NCBI RefSeq assembly: GCF_000250675.2
Contig: NC_018681.1
Location: 5,270,001 to 5,334,000, forward strand
DNA length: 64,000 nt
Source of the DNA: Nocardia brasiliensis ATCC 700358
GTDB lineage: Bacteria; Actinomycetota; Actinomycetes; Mycobacteriales; Mycobacteriaceae
Direction of reading: 5' to 3'
Under the pieces are notes generated by a model that was not told the origin of the DNA, did no database searches, and saw only the letters and a list, made by a program, of their open reading frames with translations. Each line of letters starts with the position of its first letter. Position 1 is the stretch's first letter. Of this stretch, positions 26,461 through 35,971 are shown piece after piece. Both the position numbers and the translations under genes were made by a program.

Positions 26461-27512
26461 CTCTGCTCAACCGTAAACGAATCCAGCGCGATCATCCGTC
26501 CGTGACCACGGCCGCGCCGCCGGCCACCAACGGTGCGGCGCCGAGCGACCGGCAGCGCGACCCCGAACCGCCCAAGAAAGATGTGCGATATCTGGCGCTC
26601 CGCAATTTCGCCATCTCGCTCAGCGTCCTCAATATCATCGGCTACACCCTGCTCGGCTTCGAACAGCCGCCGTTATGGCCCATTCTGGCGCTCTTATCGG
26701 CTTACGTGCTGGATCTGGCCTTCGAGGCGATCACCGCGTGGTCGCGGCACACGACCCCGCGGTTCCAGGGTCGCGGGGCCCGCGGCGTGTACGAGTTCCT
26801 CCTGCCGGCCCACATCACCGCGCTGGCGGTGAACATGCTGCTCTACGCCAACAACCAGTTCTGGCCGGTCCTGTTCGCCGTCGCGGCCGCGATCACCGGC
26901 AAGTATGTGTTCCAGGCCCCGTTCGCCGGGCGCATGCGGCACTTCATGAATCCGTCCAACTTCGGGATCACGCTCGCGCTGCTGTGCTTCAGCGCCTGGG
27001 TCAGCATCGCGCCGCCCTACGAATTCGGCGAGAACATCAACACGATGTTCCGGGTGGCGGTCCCGCTCGTGCTGCTCGTCGCGGGCTCGGTGATCAACGC
27101 GACGCTCGTCGGCCGGGTGCCGCTGATCGTCGGCTGGCTCGGCGGTTTCGTGATCCAGGCGCTGGTCCGCGACGGACTGTTCGATATCGCCCTCGTCGCC
27201 GCGCTCGGCACCATGACCGGTACGGCGTTCATCCTGTTCACCAACTACATGATCACCGACCCCGGCACGACACCGTTCCCGGCCAGACGCCAATTCATGT
27301 TCGGCGCCTCTGTCGCGACCGTGTACGGGGTGCTGATGGCCTTCAACGTGGTCTACACGTTGTTCTTCGCCCTCACGCTCGTCTGCGCGATCCGCGGCTG
27401 CTACGCCTGGTTCGCCCACTGGCGCAAGGCCGCCGCGGACCGCGACGCCGAACGCCGGCGCGGCGAACGGGTTCCGGCGCTGTCCCCCGGCGCCCCCACG
27501 CAGCGAGCATGA
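26457..27512 (+). CDS. Enediyne biosynthesis protein E5 (UnbU-like membrane protein)
   Basis: A 351-residue integral membrane protein with about nine helices, including FAISLSVLNIIGYTLLGF, LPAHITALAVNMLLYA, FWPVLFAVAAAITGKYV and LVLLVAGSVINATLVG. MNPSNFGITLALL and NYMITDPGTTP are the characteristic loops, shared distantly with the NqrB/RnfD fold. UnbU/E5 is one of the conserved enediyne genes. It is thought to sit in the membrane with E4, but its chemistry is unassigned. It overlaps E4 and ends 3 nt before the PKSE start. Confidence 0.9.
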   Translation: MTLLNRKRIQRDHPSVTTAAPPATNGAAPSDRQRDPEPPKKDVRYLALRNFAISLSVLNIIGYTLLGFEQPPLWPILALLSAYVLDLAFEAITAWSRHTTPRFQGRGARGVYEFLLPAHITALAVNMLLYANNQFWPVLFAVAAAITGKYVFQAPFAGRMRHFMNPSNFGITLALLCFSAWVSIAPPYEFGENINTMFRVAVPLVLLVAGSVINATLVGRVPLIVGWLGGFVIQALVRDGLFDIALVAALGTMTGTAFILFTNYMITDPGTTPFPARRQFMFGASVATVYGVLMAFNVVYTLFFALTLVCAIRGCYAWFAHWRKAAADRDAERRRGERVPALSPGAPTQRA

Positions 27513-27515
27513 CCG

Positions 27516-30500
27516 ATGCCTCGGTTAGCGATCGTAGGTATGGCGTGCCGGTTTCCCGACGCCGCGACACCGGCTCAGCTGTGGGACAACGTTCTTGCCC
27601 GCAGGCGCGCCTTCCGGCCGATCCCGTCCGTCAGGTTGAACGCGGCCGATTACTACGCGAGTGATCCCGCGGCGGCGGACCGCCATTACGCGACACATTC
27701 GGCGGTCATCGAGGGCTGGACCTTCGATCGGGCCAGGCATCGCGTCGCCGCCGGCACCTTTCGGGCCACCGACATCGTCCACTGGCTCGCCCTGGACACC
27801 GCCGCGGCGGCACTCGACGACGCGGGGTTTCCCGCGGGAGAAGGCTTGGACCGCAAGCGGATCGGCGTGATCATCGGGAATACGCTCACCGGCGATATGA
27901 CCCGCGCTTCGACAATGCGGCTGCGGTGGCCCTACGTCCGGCGCACCCTGGCCGGGGCACTGCAGCGCAAAGGCTGGCCCGCGGCGGAGATCGCCGTCTT
28001 CCTCGACGAATACGAGGCGGACTACAAGGCGCCGTTTCCGGCGATCACCGAGGACAGCTTGGCCGGCGGTCTGGCGAACACGATCGCCGGGCGGATCTGC
28101 AACCACTTCGATTTCGGCGGCGGCGGTTTCACCATCGATGGCGCCTGCTCGTCGTCGCTGTTGGCGATCGCGCAGGCCGGTGACGCCCTGAGCGCCGGGC
28201 ATATCGACGCCGCGGTCGTCGGCGGCGTCGACCTGTCCATCGACCCGTTCGAGCTGGTCGGGTTCGCGAAGACCGGCGCGCTGTCGCGGTCGGAGATGCG
28301 CGTGTACGACGAGCGATCGAACGGCTTCTGGCCGGGTGAGGGGTGCGGGATCCTCGTGTTGCTGCGCGAGCGGGACGCGATCGCCCGGGGCGCGCGCAGC
28401 TACGCGACGATCGCCGGCTGGGGGATCTCCTCCGACGGGCGCGGCGGCATCACCAGGCCCGAACGCAACGGCCACCTACGGGCCATCGAACGCGCTTACC
28501 GGATGGCGGGTTTCGGGATTCACACCGTCGACTATCTCGAGGGCCACGGCACCGGCACGGCGGTCGGTGACCGCACCGAGCTCGAGGTGTTCAACACGGC
28601 CGTCGCCGCGCGGGATGCGGGCAGGCCACCGGTGGCGATCGGATCGATCAAAGCGAACATCGGTCACACGAAGGCGGCGGCCGGCGTCGCGGCGCTCATC
28701 AAAGCCGCGCTCGCCGTGCACCACGGCACCATTCCGCCGATCACCGGAACCGACCGGGCCCATCCGGTCCTCGCCGATGCCGAGAACCGACTCCAGCTTC
28801 CCGACCGGGCACTCGAATGGCCTGGCGCGCAACAGCTTTCCGCGGACGCGACGTCGCCGGACCCGGACACCGTGCCGCCGCGCCGGGCCGGTGTCTCGTC
28901 GCTGGGTTTCGGCGGCAGCAACGCCCATGTCGTGCTGGAGAGCCGGCGGCCACCGCGGGCGCTGTCGCGCACGGCCGGAACCCGGCTGGCGCGCAGCGCG
29001 CAGGACGCCGAACTGTTCATCGTGTCCGCGGCGACACCGCCGGAGCTGGCGGACAAGCTGCGTGCGGCCGCCGCACTCGCCGCGCGTTGTTCGTTCGCCG
29101 AACTCGGCGATCTCGCCGCCGAGCTGACCCGGGTCGACTCCCGGCTACCGAGCAAGGCGGCGGTGGTCGCCGCCGACCAGCGACAGGCCGCGGACCGGTT
29201 GACCGAACTGGCCGACGCCCTCGCTGCCGGTGAACGACACCGGTTCGCACCGGGCACCGGCCAATTCCTCGGCGCGGACCTCGGTTCCGCGCCGCGCATC
29301 GGACTGATGTTTCCGGGGCAGGGTGCGCCGGGGCACGGTGATGGCGGCCGGCCCGCACGCCGCTTCGCCGGCATCGCCGACCTGTACCGGCAGGTCGGCG
29401 TGCACGCCGAAGGCGCAGCCACCGAGGACGCGCAGCCGCGCATCGTGACGGCCTCGCTGGCCGGCCTGCGGGTGCTCGATGCCGCAGGCGTGCACGTCGT
29501 CGGCTGCGTCGGGCACAGCCTGGGGGAATTGACCGGGCTCTACTGGGCGGGCGTGTTCGACGAAACCGAACTGGTGCGCGTCGCGGCGTTCCGCGGCCGG
29601 GCGATGCAGGCCGCCGCCGTGGCCGAGCCCGGTACCATGGCGACGATCTTCGCGGCCGCCGATCATGTCGCGCCGCTGTTGCACGACAGCCCCGTGGTGA
29701 TCGCCGGATACAACAGTCCGAAACACACCGTGATCGCGGGCCCGGCCAATGCCGTCGACGCGGTGCTGGTGAGCGCGCGCGCCGCCGGCCTGCGCGGCCA
29801 GGCGTTGCGGGTCTCGCATGCGTTCCACTCGCCGCTGGTCGCACCGGCCGCGCACGCCTTCCGCCGCTACCTCGACGAACTCGATCTCGGCGAGATCAAA
29901 CGATCCGGGTTGTTCTCGACCGTCACCGCGGGTCCGCTGGAGGCGGGCTGCGCCGTGGCCGATCTGCTCGAACGCCAGGTGCACGCACCGGTCCGCTTCG
30001 CCGACGCGTTGTCGCAACTCGCGCAGACCTGCGATCTGCTCGTCGAAGTCGGTCCGGGGTCGACGCTGTCGGCTCTCGCCGCCGAGGTCTGTCCCGGAGT
30101 GCCCACGCTCGCAATGGAAACCGACGGCAATTCCGTCGCCGGCATCCTGCGCACGCTCGCCGCGTGCTACGTCCTCGGCGCCCGGCCCGATCTGGACGGA
30201 TTCGCCGCCGAACGTTTCACGCGATCGCTCCCGCTCGACAAACAATTCGTTTTCCTCGAAAGCCCTTGCGAGCAAGCACCGAACGACTCGTTCCTCGCCC
30301 AGGCACGATCCGCGGCGCACGCGGAAGTCCCACCGGCCGTTGCCGAGCAAGCGGATTCGGTAGCGGTCGAGGACACCTCGACCTTGCAGACGCTGCGGCG
30401 GTTGATCGCCGAGCGCGTCGAACTCCCCGTCGAAGGAATCACCCCGGAGACCCACCCGCTCGACGATCTCCACCTGAGCAGCATCACCATCACCCAATTG

Positions 30501-33443
30501 GTCGCGGACGCACTGCAATTGCTCGGCACCGAGATCCCGGAACCGACCACCAACGTCGCCACCGCGACGATCGCCGAACTGGCCGAGGCGATCGACGACA
30601 TCGTGCACGCGGCTCGCGACGATGCGCCGCCGAAACCGGCCGACGATCTGACCGGTGTCGATATCTGGGTGCGGCCGTTCACGATTGATCTCGTCGCCGC
30701 CGCGGTGCCGGCCACCGTCCGCGGCGACGAGCCGGGACAGTGGCAGGTGTTCGCGCCACCGGACGACGAACTCACCGCCGCCCTCCGGCACCGGCTCGAC
30801 ACCGCCCGCCTCGGCGACGGCGTGCTGCTCCGGCTCGGCACGGCGACCGCGGAATCGACCGAAATCGCCATCGACAGAATGCTTTCCGCGGCCCGCGCGG
30901 CGATCGACACCGGGTCTCGGTTGGTCGTCGTCGACGACGACGGCCGCGATGCGGCCGCACTCGCCAAGACGGTGCATCTGGAGGCGCCTGCGGTCCGCAC
31001 GACCGTCGTCCACCTGGCCGCCGGTCCGACACCCGCGGACAGCGCGCGGCTGATCTGCGCCGATATCGCCGCGACCACCACCTTCCGGGAAGTCCACTAC
31101 GACCGGGCGGGCACCCGGACCGAACCGGTCCTGCGTGAGCTGCCGATGGTCGGCGCTCGCCTGCCGCTCGGCGCGAGCGACGTGGTCGCCGTGACCGGCG
31201 GGGTGCGCGGTATCGCCATCGAATGTGCGGTCGCGCTCGCCAGGCAGACCGGATGCGTGCTCGCGGTCATCGCGCGCACCCCCGCCGACGATCCCGATAT
31301 CGCCGCGAACATGGCTCGGCTGCGCGAATCCGGTTTGACCGCACACTATTACACCGCCGACGTCACCGACCGGAACCAGGTCGAAGACGCGACCGCGACG
31401 ATTCGACGCGAACTCGGTGCGATCACCGGCATCCTGCACGGTGCAGGCATCAACATTCCCGCGGCGATCGGATCGCTGACCGATGACCAGATGGCGCGCA
31501 CCATCGCACCCAAGGTCGACGGCCTGCGCAACCTGCTCGAATCGCTGCACCCGGCCGAACTCCGTCTGGTGGTCGGCTTCGGCAGCATCATCGGCCGCGC
31601 CGGGCTGCGCGGTGAGGCGCACTACGCGATCGCCAACGACTGGTTGCGCTCGGCCATCGATACCCTCGCGGGCGAACTGCCGGCCTGCCGGTGCGTCACC
31701 ATCGAATGGTCGGTATGGGCCGGCACCGGGATGGGCGAACGACTCGGCGTGCTGGATTCCCTGGTCCGCGAGGGTATCGAGCCGATTCCGACCGACGTCG
31801 GCGTCGAACTCATGCTGGATCTGCTGCGCACTCCGGCCTGTCCGAGCAGTGTGGTGGTGATCGGTCGAACCGGCGGCTTGCCGACGATCCGGTTCGACGA
31901 GGTCGAACTGCCGCTGCTGCGCTTCCTGGAACGTCCGCGCCTGCATGTCCCCCGGATCGAATTGCTCGCCGACGCCGACATTTCGGCGGCGACCGACCCC
32001 TACCTCACCGATCATCAATTGTCGCGCGACGCACTGTTCCCCGCCGTGCTGGGTATGGAGGCGATGGCGCAGGCCGCCACCGCGTTGTTCGGCGAACAGC
32101 ATCCGGTGCAGTTGCACGATCTGGAATTCCTCCGGCCGATCGTCGCGGCGCCGGACCGCGTCACCACGATCCGGGTCGCCGCCCTGCGATCGGGCGACAC
32201 CGTCCGCGTGGCCATCCGGTCGAACACCACCGCGTTTCAGCTCGACCATTTCCGCGGTGTTTGCCGACAAGCCCGGCAGCGCAACGACATTGCCGTCGGT
32301 GCGACGCCGGCCATTCCGGCGGCGGCGACCGAACCGCTGCAGCGATTGGCCGAATTCGCGCACACCGCGAGCACGGCGACCGCCGGCCTGGGGATGGCCG
32401 TCGACACCGACTTCTACGACCGAATCATGTTCCACGGACCGATGTTCCGGTCCGTGGAGGATTATCATCATCTGTCCGCTCGACAATGCGTAGCCCGTAT
32501 TCGGGTCCGCGACGAGCGCTGGTTCTCACCGATGCTGCCGGGTTCGCTCGTGCTGGACGATCCGGCGGCGCGCGACGCGTTCATGCACGCCATCCAAGTC
32601 TGTGTGCCCGATTCGACGCTGCTGCCGTCGAAAGTCGCACGCGTGCTGTCGTTACCGGTGGCGCCCGACGTCCGGACCGTCGTATTGGCCGCCCGCGAAC
32701 GGTCTCACGAGCAATCGACGTATATCTACGACGTCGTGGTGCACGACGAGAACGGCGCGGTCGTCGCGATCTGGGAGGCGCTGGAACTCACCGCGGTCGC
32801 GCCTATCTCGTCACCGTCCGGGTGGACACCCGAATTGCTCGGCCCGCACCTGCAGCGGCGGCTCGAAACCCTACTGCCCCGGCCTGTTCAGTTGGCGATC
32901 GTCCGGGATCAGCCGCGGCCGGTCGCCGACCACGACACCGACCCCCGGGTCCCCGGCCGCCGTGCGGCAACCCGGCGCGCGCTGGCCGCCGCGCTCGGAC
33001 GCGCGGCGGTCCTGCGGCACCGCCCCGACGGGCGGCCGGAGATACCGGACGGCTACGCGAGCTTCTCGCACGGCGCCGGACTCACCGTCGCCGTGGTCGC
33101 CGCCTGCCCCGTCGGCTGTGATATCGAACCGGTCCAGGCGCGCACGCCGGCGCAGTGGACCGGCCTGCTGGGCAATTCGGGTGTCTCGCTCGCCCAGCTC
33201 TGCGCCCGCGCCACGGGTCAGTCGTTCGATACCGCCGCTACCCGGGTGTGGAGCGCGCGCGAGGCCGTCACGAAACTCGGCGTCACGGTCAGCAGGGCGC
33301 GATTGACCCTGGACAACCGGTCCGCGGCCGACGGGTGGCTGGCGTTGCGGCACGGTACCGATGTCATCTGGTCGTTCAGCACCACCCTGGCGTTACCGGC
33401 ATTCCAGCAATCGATGGTGTTCTCGGTGACCGAGAAAGGTTGA
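27516..33443 (+). CDS. Iterative enediyne polyketide synthase PKSE (KS-AT-ACP-KR-DH-PPTase)
   Basis: A 1975-residue protein with the single-module enediyne layout. KS (~1-460): Cys211 in TIDGACSSSL, His344 in EGHGTGT, His384 in NIGHTKAAAG. AT (~590-890): FPGQG and Ser668 in VGHSLGE. ACP (~955-1030): LHLSS with Ser989 as likely pantetheine site. KR (~1215-1420): TGGVRGI and GSIIGRAGLRGEAHYAIAN. DH (~1490-1760): His1500 in YLTDHQLSRDALFP. Integral PPTase (~1790-1975): Asp1869 and Glu1871 in GCDIEPV and WSAREAVTK (Glu1916, Lys1920). The family makes the linear polyene precursor of the enediyne core from malonyl-CoA and phosphopantetheinylates itself. All catalytic residues checked are intact. 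It follows E5 directly and is followed by E10. Whether the final core is 9- or 10-membered cannot be read by eye. Confidence 0.96.
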   Translation: MPRLAIVGMACRFPDAATPAQLWDNVLARRRAFRPIPSVRLNAADYYASDPAAADRHYATHSAVIEGWTFDRARHRVAAGTFRATDIVHWLALDTAAAALDDAGFPAGEGLDRKRIGVIIGNTLTGDMTRASTMRLRWPYVRRTLAGALQRKGWPAAEIAVFLDEYEADYKAPFPAITEDSLAGGLANTIAGRICNHFDFGGGGFTIDGACSSSLLAIAQAGDALSAGHIDAAVVGGVDLSIDPFELVGFAKTGALSRSEMRVYDERSNGFWPGEGCGILVLLRERDAIARGARSYATIAGWGISSDGRGGITRPERNGHLRAIERAYRMAGFGIHTVDYLEGHGTGTAVGDRTELEVFNTAVAARDAGRPPVAIGSIKANIGHTKAAAGVAALIKAALAVHHGTIPPITGTDRAHPVLADAENRLQLPDRALEWPGAQQLSADATSPDPDTVPPRRAGVSSLGFGGSNAHVVLESRRPPRALSRTAGTRLARSAQDAELFIVSAATPPELADKLRAAAALAARCSFAELGDLAAELTRVDSRLPSKAAVVAADQRQAADRLTELADALAAGERHRFAPGTGQFLGADLGSAPRIGLMFPGQGAPGHGDGGRPARRFAGIADLYRQVGVHAEGAATEDAQPRIVTASLAGLRVLDAAGVHVVGCVGHSLGELTGLYWAGVFDETELVRVAAFRGRAMQAAAVAEPGTMATIFAAADHVAPLLHDSPVVIAGYNSPKHTVIAGPANAVDAVLVSARAAGLRGQALRVSHAFHSPLVAPAAHAFRRYLDELDLGEIKRSGLFSTVTAGPLEAGCAVADLLERQVHAPVRFADALSQLAQTCDLLVEVGPGSTLSALAAEVCPGVPTLAMETDGNSVAGILRTLAACYVLGARPDLDGFAAERFTRSLPLDKQFVFLESPCEQAPNDSFLAQARSAAHAEVPPAVAEQADSVAVEDTSTLQTLRRLIAERVELPVEGITPETHPLDDLHLSSITITQLVADALQLLGTEIPEPTTNVATATIAELAEAIDDIVHAARDDAPPKPADDLTGVDIWVRPFTIDLVAAAVPATVRGDEPGQWQVFAPPDDELTAALRHRLDTARLGDGVLLRLGTATAESTEIAIDRMLSAARAAIDTGSRLVVVDDDGRDAAALAKTVHLEAPAVRTTVVHLAAGPTPADSARLICADIAATTTFREVHYDRAGTRTEPVLRELPMVGARLPLGASDVVAVTGGVRGIAIECAVALARQTGCVLAVIARTPADDPDIAANMARLRESGLTAHYYTADVTDRNQVEDATATIRRELGAITGILHGAGINIPAAIGSLTDDQMARTIAPKVDGLRNLLESLHPAELRLVVGFGSIIGRAGLRGEAHYAIANDWLRSAIDTLAGELPACRCVTIEWSVWAGTGMGERLGVLDSLVREGIEPIPTDVGVELMLDLLRTPACPSSVVVIGRTGGLPTIRFDEVELPLLRFLERPRLHVPRIELLADADISAATDPYLTDHQLSRDALFPAVLGMEAMAQAATALFGEQHPVQLHDLEFLRPIVAAPDRVTTIRVAALRSGDTVRVAIRSNTTAFQLDHFRGVCRQARQRNDIAVGATPAIPAAATEPLQRLAEFAHTASTATAGLGMAVDTDFYDRIMFHGPMFRSVEDYHHLSARQCVARIRVRDERWFSPMLPGSLVLDDPAARDAFMHAIQVCVPDSTLLPSKVARVLSLPVAPDVRTVVLAARERSHEQSTYIYDVVVHDENGAVVAIWEALELTAVAPISSPSGWTPELLGPHLQRRLETLLPRPVQLAIVRDQPRPVADHDTDPRVPGRRAATRRALAAALGRAAVLRHRPDGRPEIPDGYASFSHGAGLTVAVVAACPVGCDIEPVQARTPAQWTGLLGNSGVSLAQLCARATGQSFDTAATRVWSAREAVTKLGVTVSRARLTLDNRSAADGWLALRHGTDVIWSFSTTLALPAFQQSMVFSVTEKG

Positions 33444-33446
33444 TAC

Positions 33447-33926
33447 GTGCGCGCTTACGAGATCTCTCACATCGTCGGCTTCGAGGAGACCAACCTCGTC
33501 GGCAACGTCTATTTCGTGCACTATTTCCGCTGGCAGGGCCGCTGCCGGGAAATGTTCCTGATGGAGCACGCCCCGGACGTGCTCGACGAAATCAACCGGG
33601 ACCTCAAGCTCTTCACCATCCGGTGCGAATGCGAATACTTCGCCGAGCTGACCGCGTTCCAGCGCCTCACCATTCGGATGACCTTGGTAGACCTCACCCA
33701 GACGCAGATCGAATTCGAATTCGCCTACCTCGACATCGACGAGCAGAGCGCGGTCGAACACCTGGTGGCCCGAGGGCGGCAACGGGTTGCGTGCATGCGT
33801 GACAACGGAACTCGGGTCGAGCCGACCCGGGTGCCGGAAAGCCTGCGGCGCGCACTCGAGCCCTACGCCGAATCCGACCACCCGAGAAGCGGCGTGCGCG
33901 TCCCGGCCGGTCGCCGCGCCGACTGA
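33447..33926 (+). CDS. Enediyne thioesterase E10 (hot-dog fold)
   Basis: A 159-residue protein starting at GTG 33447, 3 nt after the PKSE stop. It begins with YEISHIVGFEETNLVGNVYFVHYFRWQG, the signature of the SgcE10/CalE7/DynE7 thioesterases that release the polyene from PKSE. The stretch around RCREMFLMEHAPDVLDE is conserved in the family. Members act as tetramers in the cytosol. Its position as last gene of the E3-E4-E5-E-E10 cassette is canonical. Confidence 0.95.
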   Translation: MRAYEISHIVGFEETNLVGNVYFVHYFRWQGRCREMFLMEHAPDVLDEINRDLKLFTIRCECEYFAELTAFQRLTIRMTLVDLTQTQIEFEFAYLDIDEQSAVEHLVARGRQRVACMRDNGTRVEPTRVPESLRRALEPYAESDHPRSGVRVPAGRRAD

Positions 33927-33958
33927 ATCATGGCCGGTCGGTCGCGCACGGAACGCGG

Positions 33959-34657
33959 TCAGGAGACGTCGGCGTGGGCCTCGGCCGGCGGCGCCTTCGA
34001 GGTGAGCTCGAGGTCGAGCAGGCGCAGGCAGCGCGTCAACGAGGTGGTATCGCCGCTGACCGTCAGGTTGCCGGACAGCATCGCGTCGAGGATGCCGATC
34101 TGCTCGGTGCCGATGCGGATGAACGTCTCCGGATCGGCCGTGACGACGAGCGCCGGTTCGTCCGGTGGGGTTCCGTCGACGACGCGCGCCGTGTGCTCTT
34201 CGCACCGCACGTGGAACACCTCGTCGCCGATCCGGAACTCGTACGCCTCGTCGACCTCGGGCGGCGGCCCCACCGAGATCATCGCTTCCAAGGCCAAGCG
34301 TCCCCACTCGGAACGGACGAGCCCGTCCTGCTCGTAGGAGGAGATGTGGGTGAGGCCCCACGACGCCAACCCGATGATCACCGGCCGCAGCGCTTCGCCG
34401 CTGGCCGTCAACCGATACTGGACACCGCGGCCGTCGCCGGATACCGGCTCGCGCTGGATCACCCCGTGCTCGGTGAGCATTTGCAACCGCGCGGCCAGCA
34501 GGTTCGGCCCGATGCCGACCAGCGTCTCTTCGAGCAACTGGTTGTACCGCTTCGGACCTGTCGTGAGATCGCGGATTATCAGCAGGGTCCAGCGCTCGCC
34601 GACCAAGTCGAGCGCGGCCGCTACTGCGCACATCTGCGCGTAGCGCTTCGTTCCCAT
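33959..34657 (-). CDS. HxlR-family regulator with SCP2-like C-terminal domain
   Basis: A 232-residue protein. The N-terminal winged helix reads MCAVAAALDLVGERWTLLIIRDL followed by KRYNQLLEE and LQMLTEHGVIQRE, typical of HxlR regulators. Residues ~140-230 resemble an SCP2 sterol-carrier domain (VVTADPETFIRIG, ILDAMLSGNLTVSGD), which may bind a hydrophobic ligand. Such fusions often act as ligand-responsive repressors. The start ATG 34657 has a GAGGTG ribosome binding site. It lies between the PKSE cassette and the sulfur operon, so it is a candidate repressor that senses the enediyne or an intermediate. Confidence 0.8.
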   Translation of the reverse strand: MGTKRYAQMCAVAAALDLVGERWTLLIIRDLTTGPKRYNQLLEETLVGIGPNLLAARLQMLTEHGVIQREPVSGDGRGVQYRLTASGEALRPVIIGLASWGLTHISSYEQDGLVRSEWGRLALEAMISVGPPPEVDEAYEFRIGDEVFHVRCEEHTARVVDGTPPDEPALVVTADPETFIRIGTEQIGILDAMLSGNLTVSGDTTSLTRCLRLLDLELTSKAPPAEAHADVS

Positions 34658-35056
34658 GTGGGCACCTCGGGTGTCGGGTCACTACAACTTACTAGTGACA
34701 TAGATACTACGTTAAGTGTTTCCCTTCGGTAGCTGTGGCCGACCCGCCGACCGCCAGTACCTTCCGAGCTAACGGTGCGGCAACGGCGGCGGCGGACCGG
34801 TCCACAGGCTGCGCCACGAGAACTGATCCATCCGGAAATAACACTTCGAGGCGGGGGCCGGAGCGCGAGCGGCCGGTCCGGACCGCGTCCACACCGGCCC
34901 CGGGCCGCAGCCCTGCACCGACTGTCGGACGGTCGCCCGACAGCCCGCAGCACATCTGCCCGATAAAAATATCTTAATATATAGTTATCTAGGCTAAGCC
35001 TACGCCTCGGAACGGGCTGCGACCGACCGGGCCGAGATCGCCGTCGAACCGAGACC
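34658..35056. promoter_or_regulatory. 399-bp regulatory gap upstream of the HxlR gene with an AT-rich island
   Basis: No gene is seen. Near the HxlR start, 34684-34716 contains ACTTACTAGT and GTTAAGT arms forming an imperfect dyad. At 34964-34998 an AT-rich island stands out from the GC-rich surroundings. It contains ATATAGTTATCTAG (34979-34992), closely matching the 3' half of the motif at 59207 (ATATAGTGATCTAG), and a TAGGCT-A-AGCCTA dyad. Both look like protein-binding or promoter sites. Confidence 0.4.
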
Positions 35057-35971
35057 TCAGGTCGCGACAGCCGCGCTCAGCAGCCCTTTCGCCGCCGCGA
35101 GGTGCGCGGGCGAGGTGCCGCAGCAGCCACCGACGATGTCCAGGCCGTACTCGGTGCACCACCGCGCGACCAGTTCCGCGTACTCCTCGGGCGACAACGC
35201 CGCGGGCACGGCCCGATCGACATGTTCGTAGGGCGGCAGACCGGTCCGGTCCTCGATATTCGGATAGGCCCCGATCAGCCCCGCCCGCCCGCGGCACAGC
35301 ACCCGCAGCGCGACCTCCGTGCCGTGCGGTGAGGTGCAGTTGATGAGCACGGCCTCGGCGCCGTCGCGCTGCACCGCGTGTACCGCGCCGGTCAACGGCT
35401 CCCCCGACAGCAACGTCGCATCGTCCGCGCAGACGAACGACACCCAGGCCCGCCCGCCCGCGGCGAGCACCTGCGCCAGCGCGATCCGGGCTTCGCGGAT
35501 GGTGTTCATCGTCTCGATCAGGAACAGGTCCACGCCGGCCCGCGAGAGCTCACGCACCAGCCAGCCGTGCTCGGCGCGCAGTTCCTCGTCGGAGGGCACC
35601 AGGTCTGGTCGATAGCAGTCCTCGACCGGGCCGATCGAGCCCGCGATGCGCGCCTCGGGCACGCGGGCATGTTTGCGAGCGGCCCCGGCCACCCCGACGG
35701 CCGCGTGCACCATCCAGGCCCGGCCCGCGTCGTCGAGTTTGGTCCGGCTCAGCGCGCGCAAGTTCGCCCGGAAGGTGTTCGCGGTGATCACCTGGGCGCC
35801 GGCGGCGAGATAGGCCTCGTGCACCGATTGCAGCACGGTCCGGTTCGCGTCCGTGAGCATGGCCCGCGCGGTCCACCACGGCGGGCGCACCGACAATCCG
35901 GCGCGTTGCAGCTCGGTCGCGCTGCCCCCGTCGAGCAGCACGACCCCTTGGCCAGCATAGGAATTCGTCAT
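35057..35971 (-). CDS. Homocysteine S-methyltransferase family protein
   Basis: A 304-residue TIM-barrel enzyme. It begins VVLLDGGSATELQRAGL, has a middle VITANTFRANLRALS and INCTSPHGTEVA, and ends GGCCGTSPAHLAAAK. The cysteines in INCTSP and GGCC are the zinc ligands of the family, which moves a methyl group from S-methylmethionine or SAM to homocysteine or another thiol. It is the last gene of a four-gene operon; its ATG touches the stop of the gamma-synthase family gene (TGATG). Context suggests handling of sulfur or methylthio groups for the enediyne pathway. Confidence 0.9.
   Translation of the reverse strand: MTNSYAGQGVVLLDGGSATELQRAGLSVRPPWWTARAMLTDANRTVLQSVHEAYLAAGAQVITANTFRANLRALSRTKLDDAGRAWMVHAAVGVAGAARKHARVPEARIAGSIGPVEDCYRPDLVPSDEELRAEHGWLVRELSRAGVDLFLIETMNTIREARIALAQVLAAGGRAWVSFVCADDATLLSGEPLTGAVHAVQRDGAEAVLINCTSPHGTEVALRVLCRGRAGLIGAYPNIEDRTGLPPYEHVDRAVPAALSPEEYAELVARWCTEYGLDIVGGCCGTSPAHLAAAKGLLSAAVAT

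Noticed and set aside
29145..32486. A 1113-codon open frame on the - strand inside the PKSE gene
   Set aside because: It is antisense to PKSE and has Arg/Gly/Asp-rich sequence typical of high-GC shadow frames, with no domain motif. The + strand frame has clear KS-AT-ACP-KR-DH-PPTase motifs.
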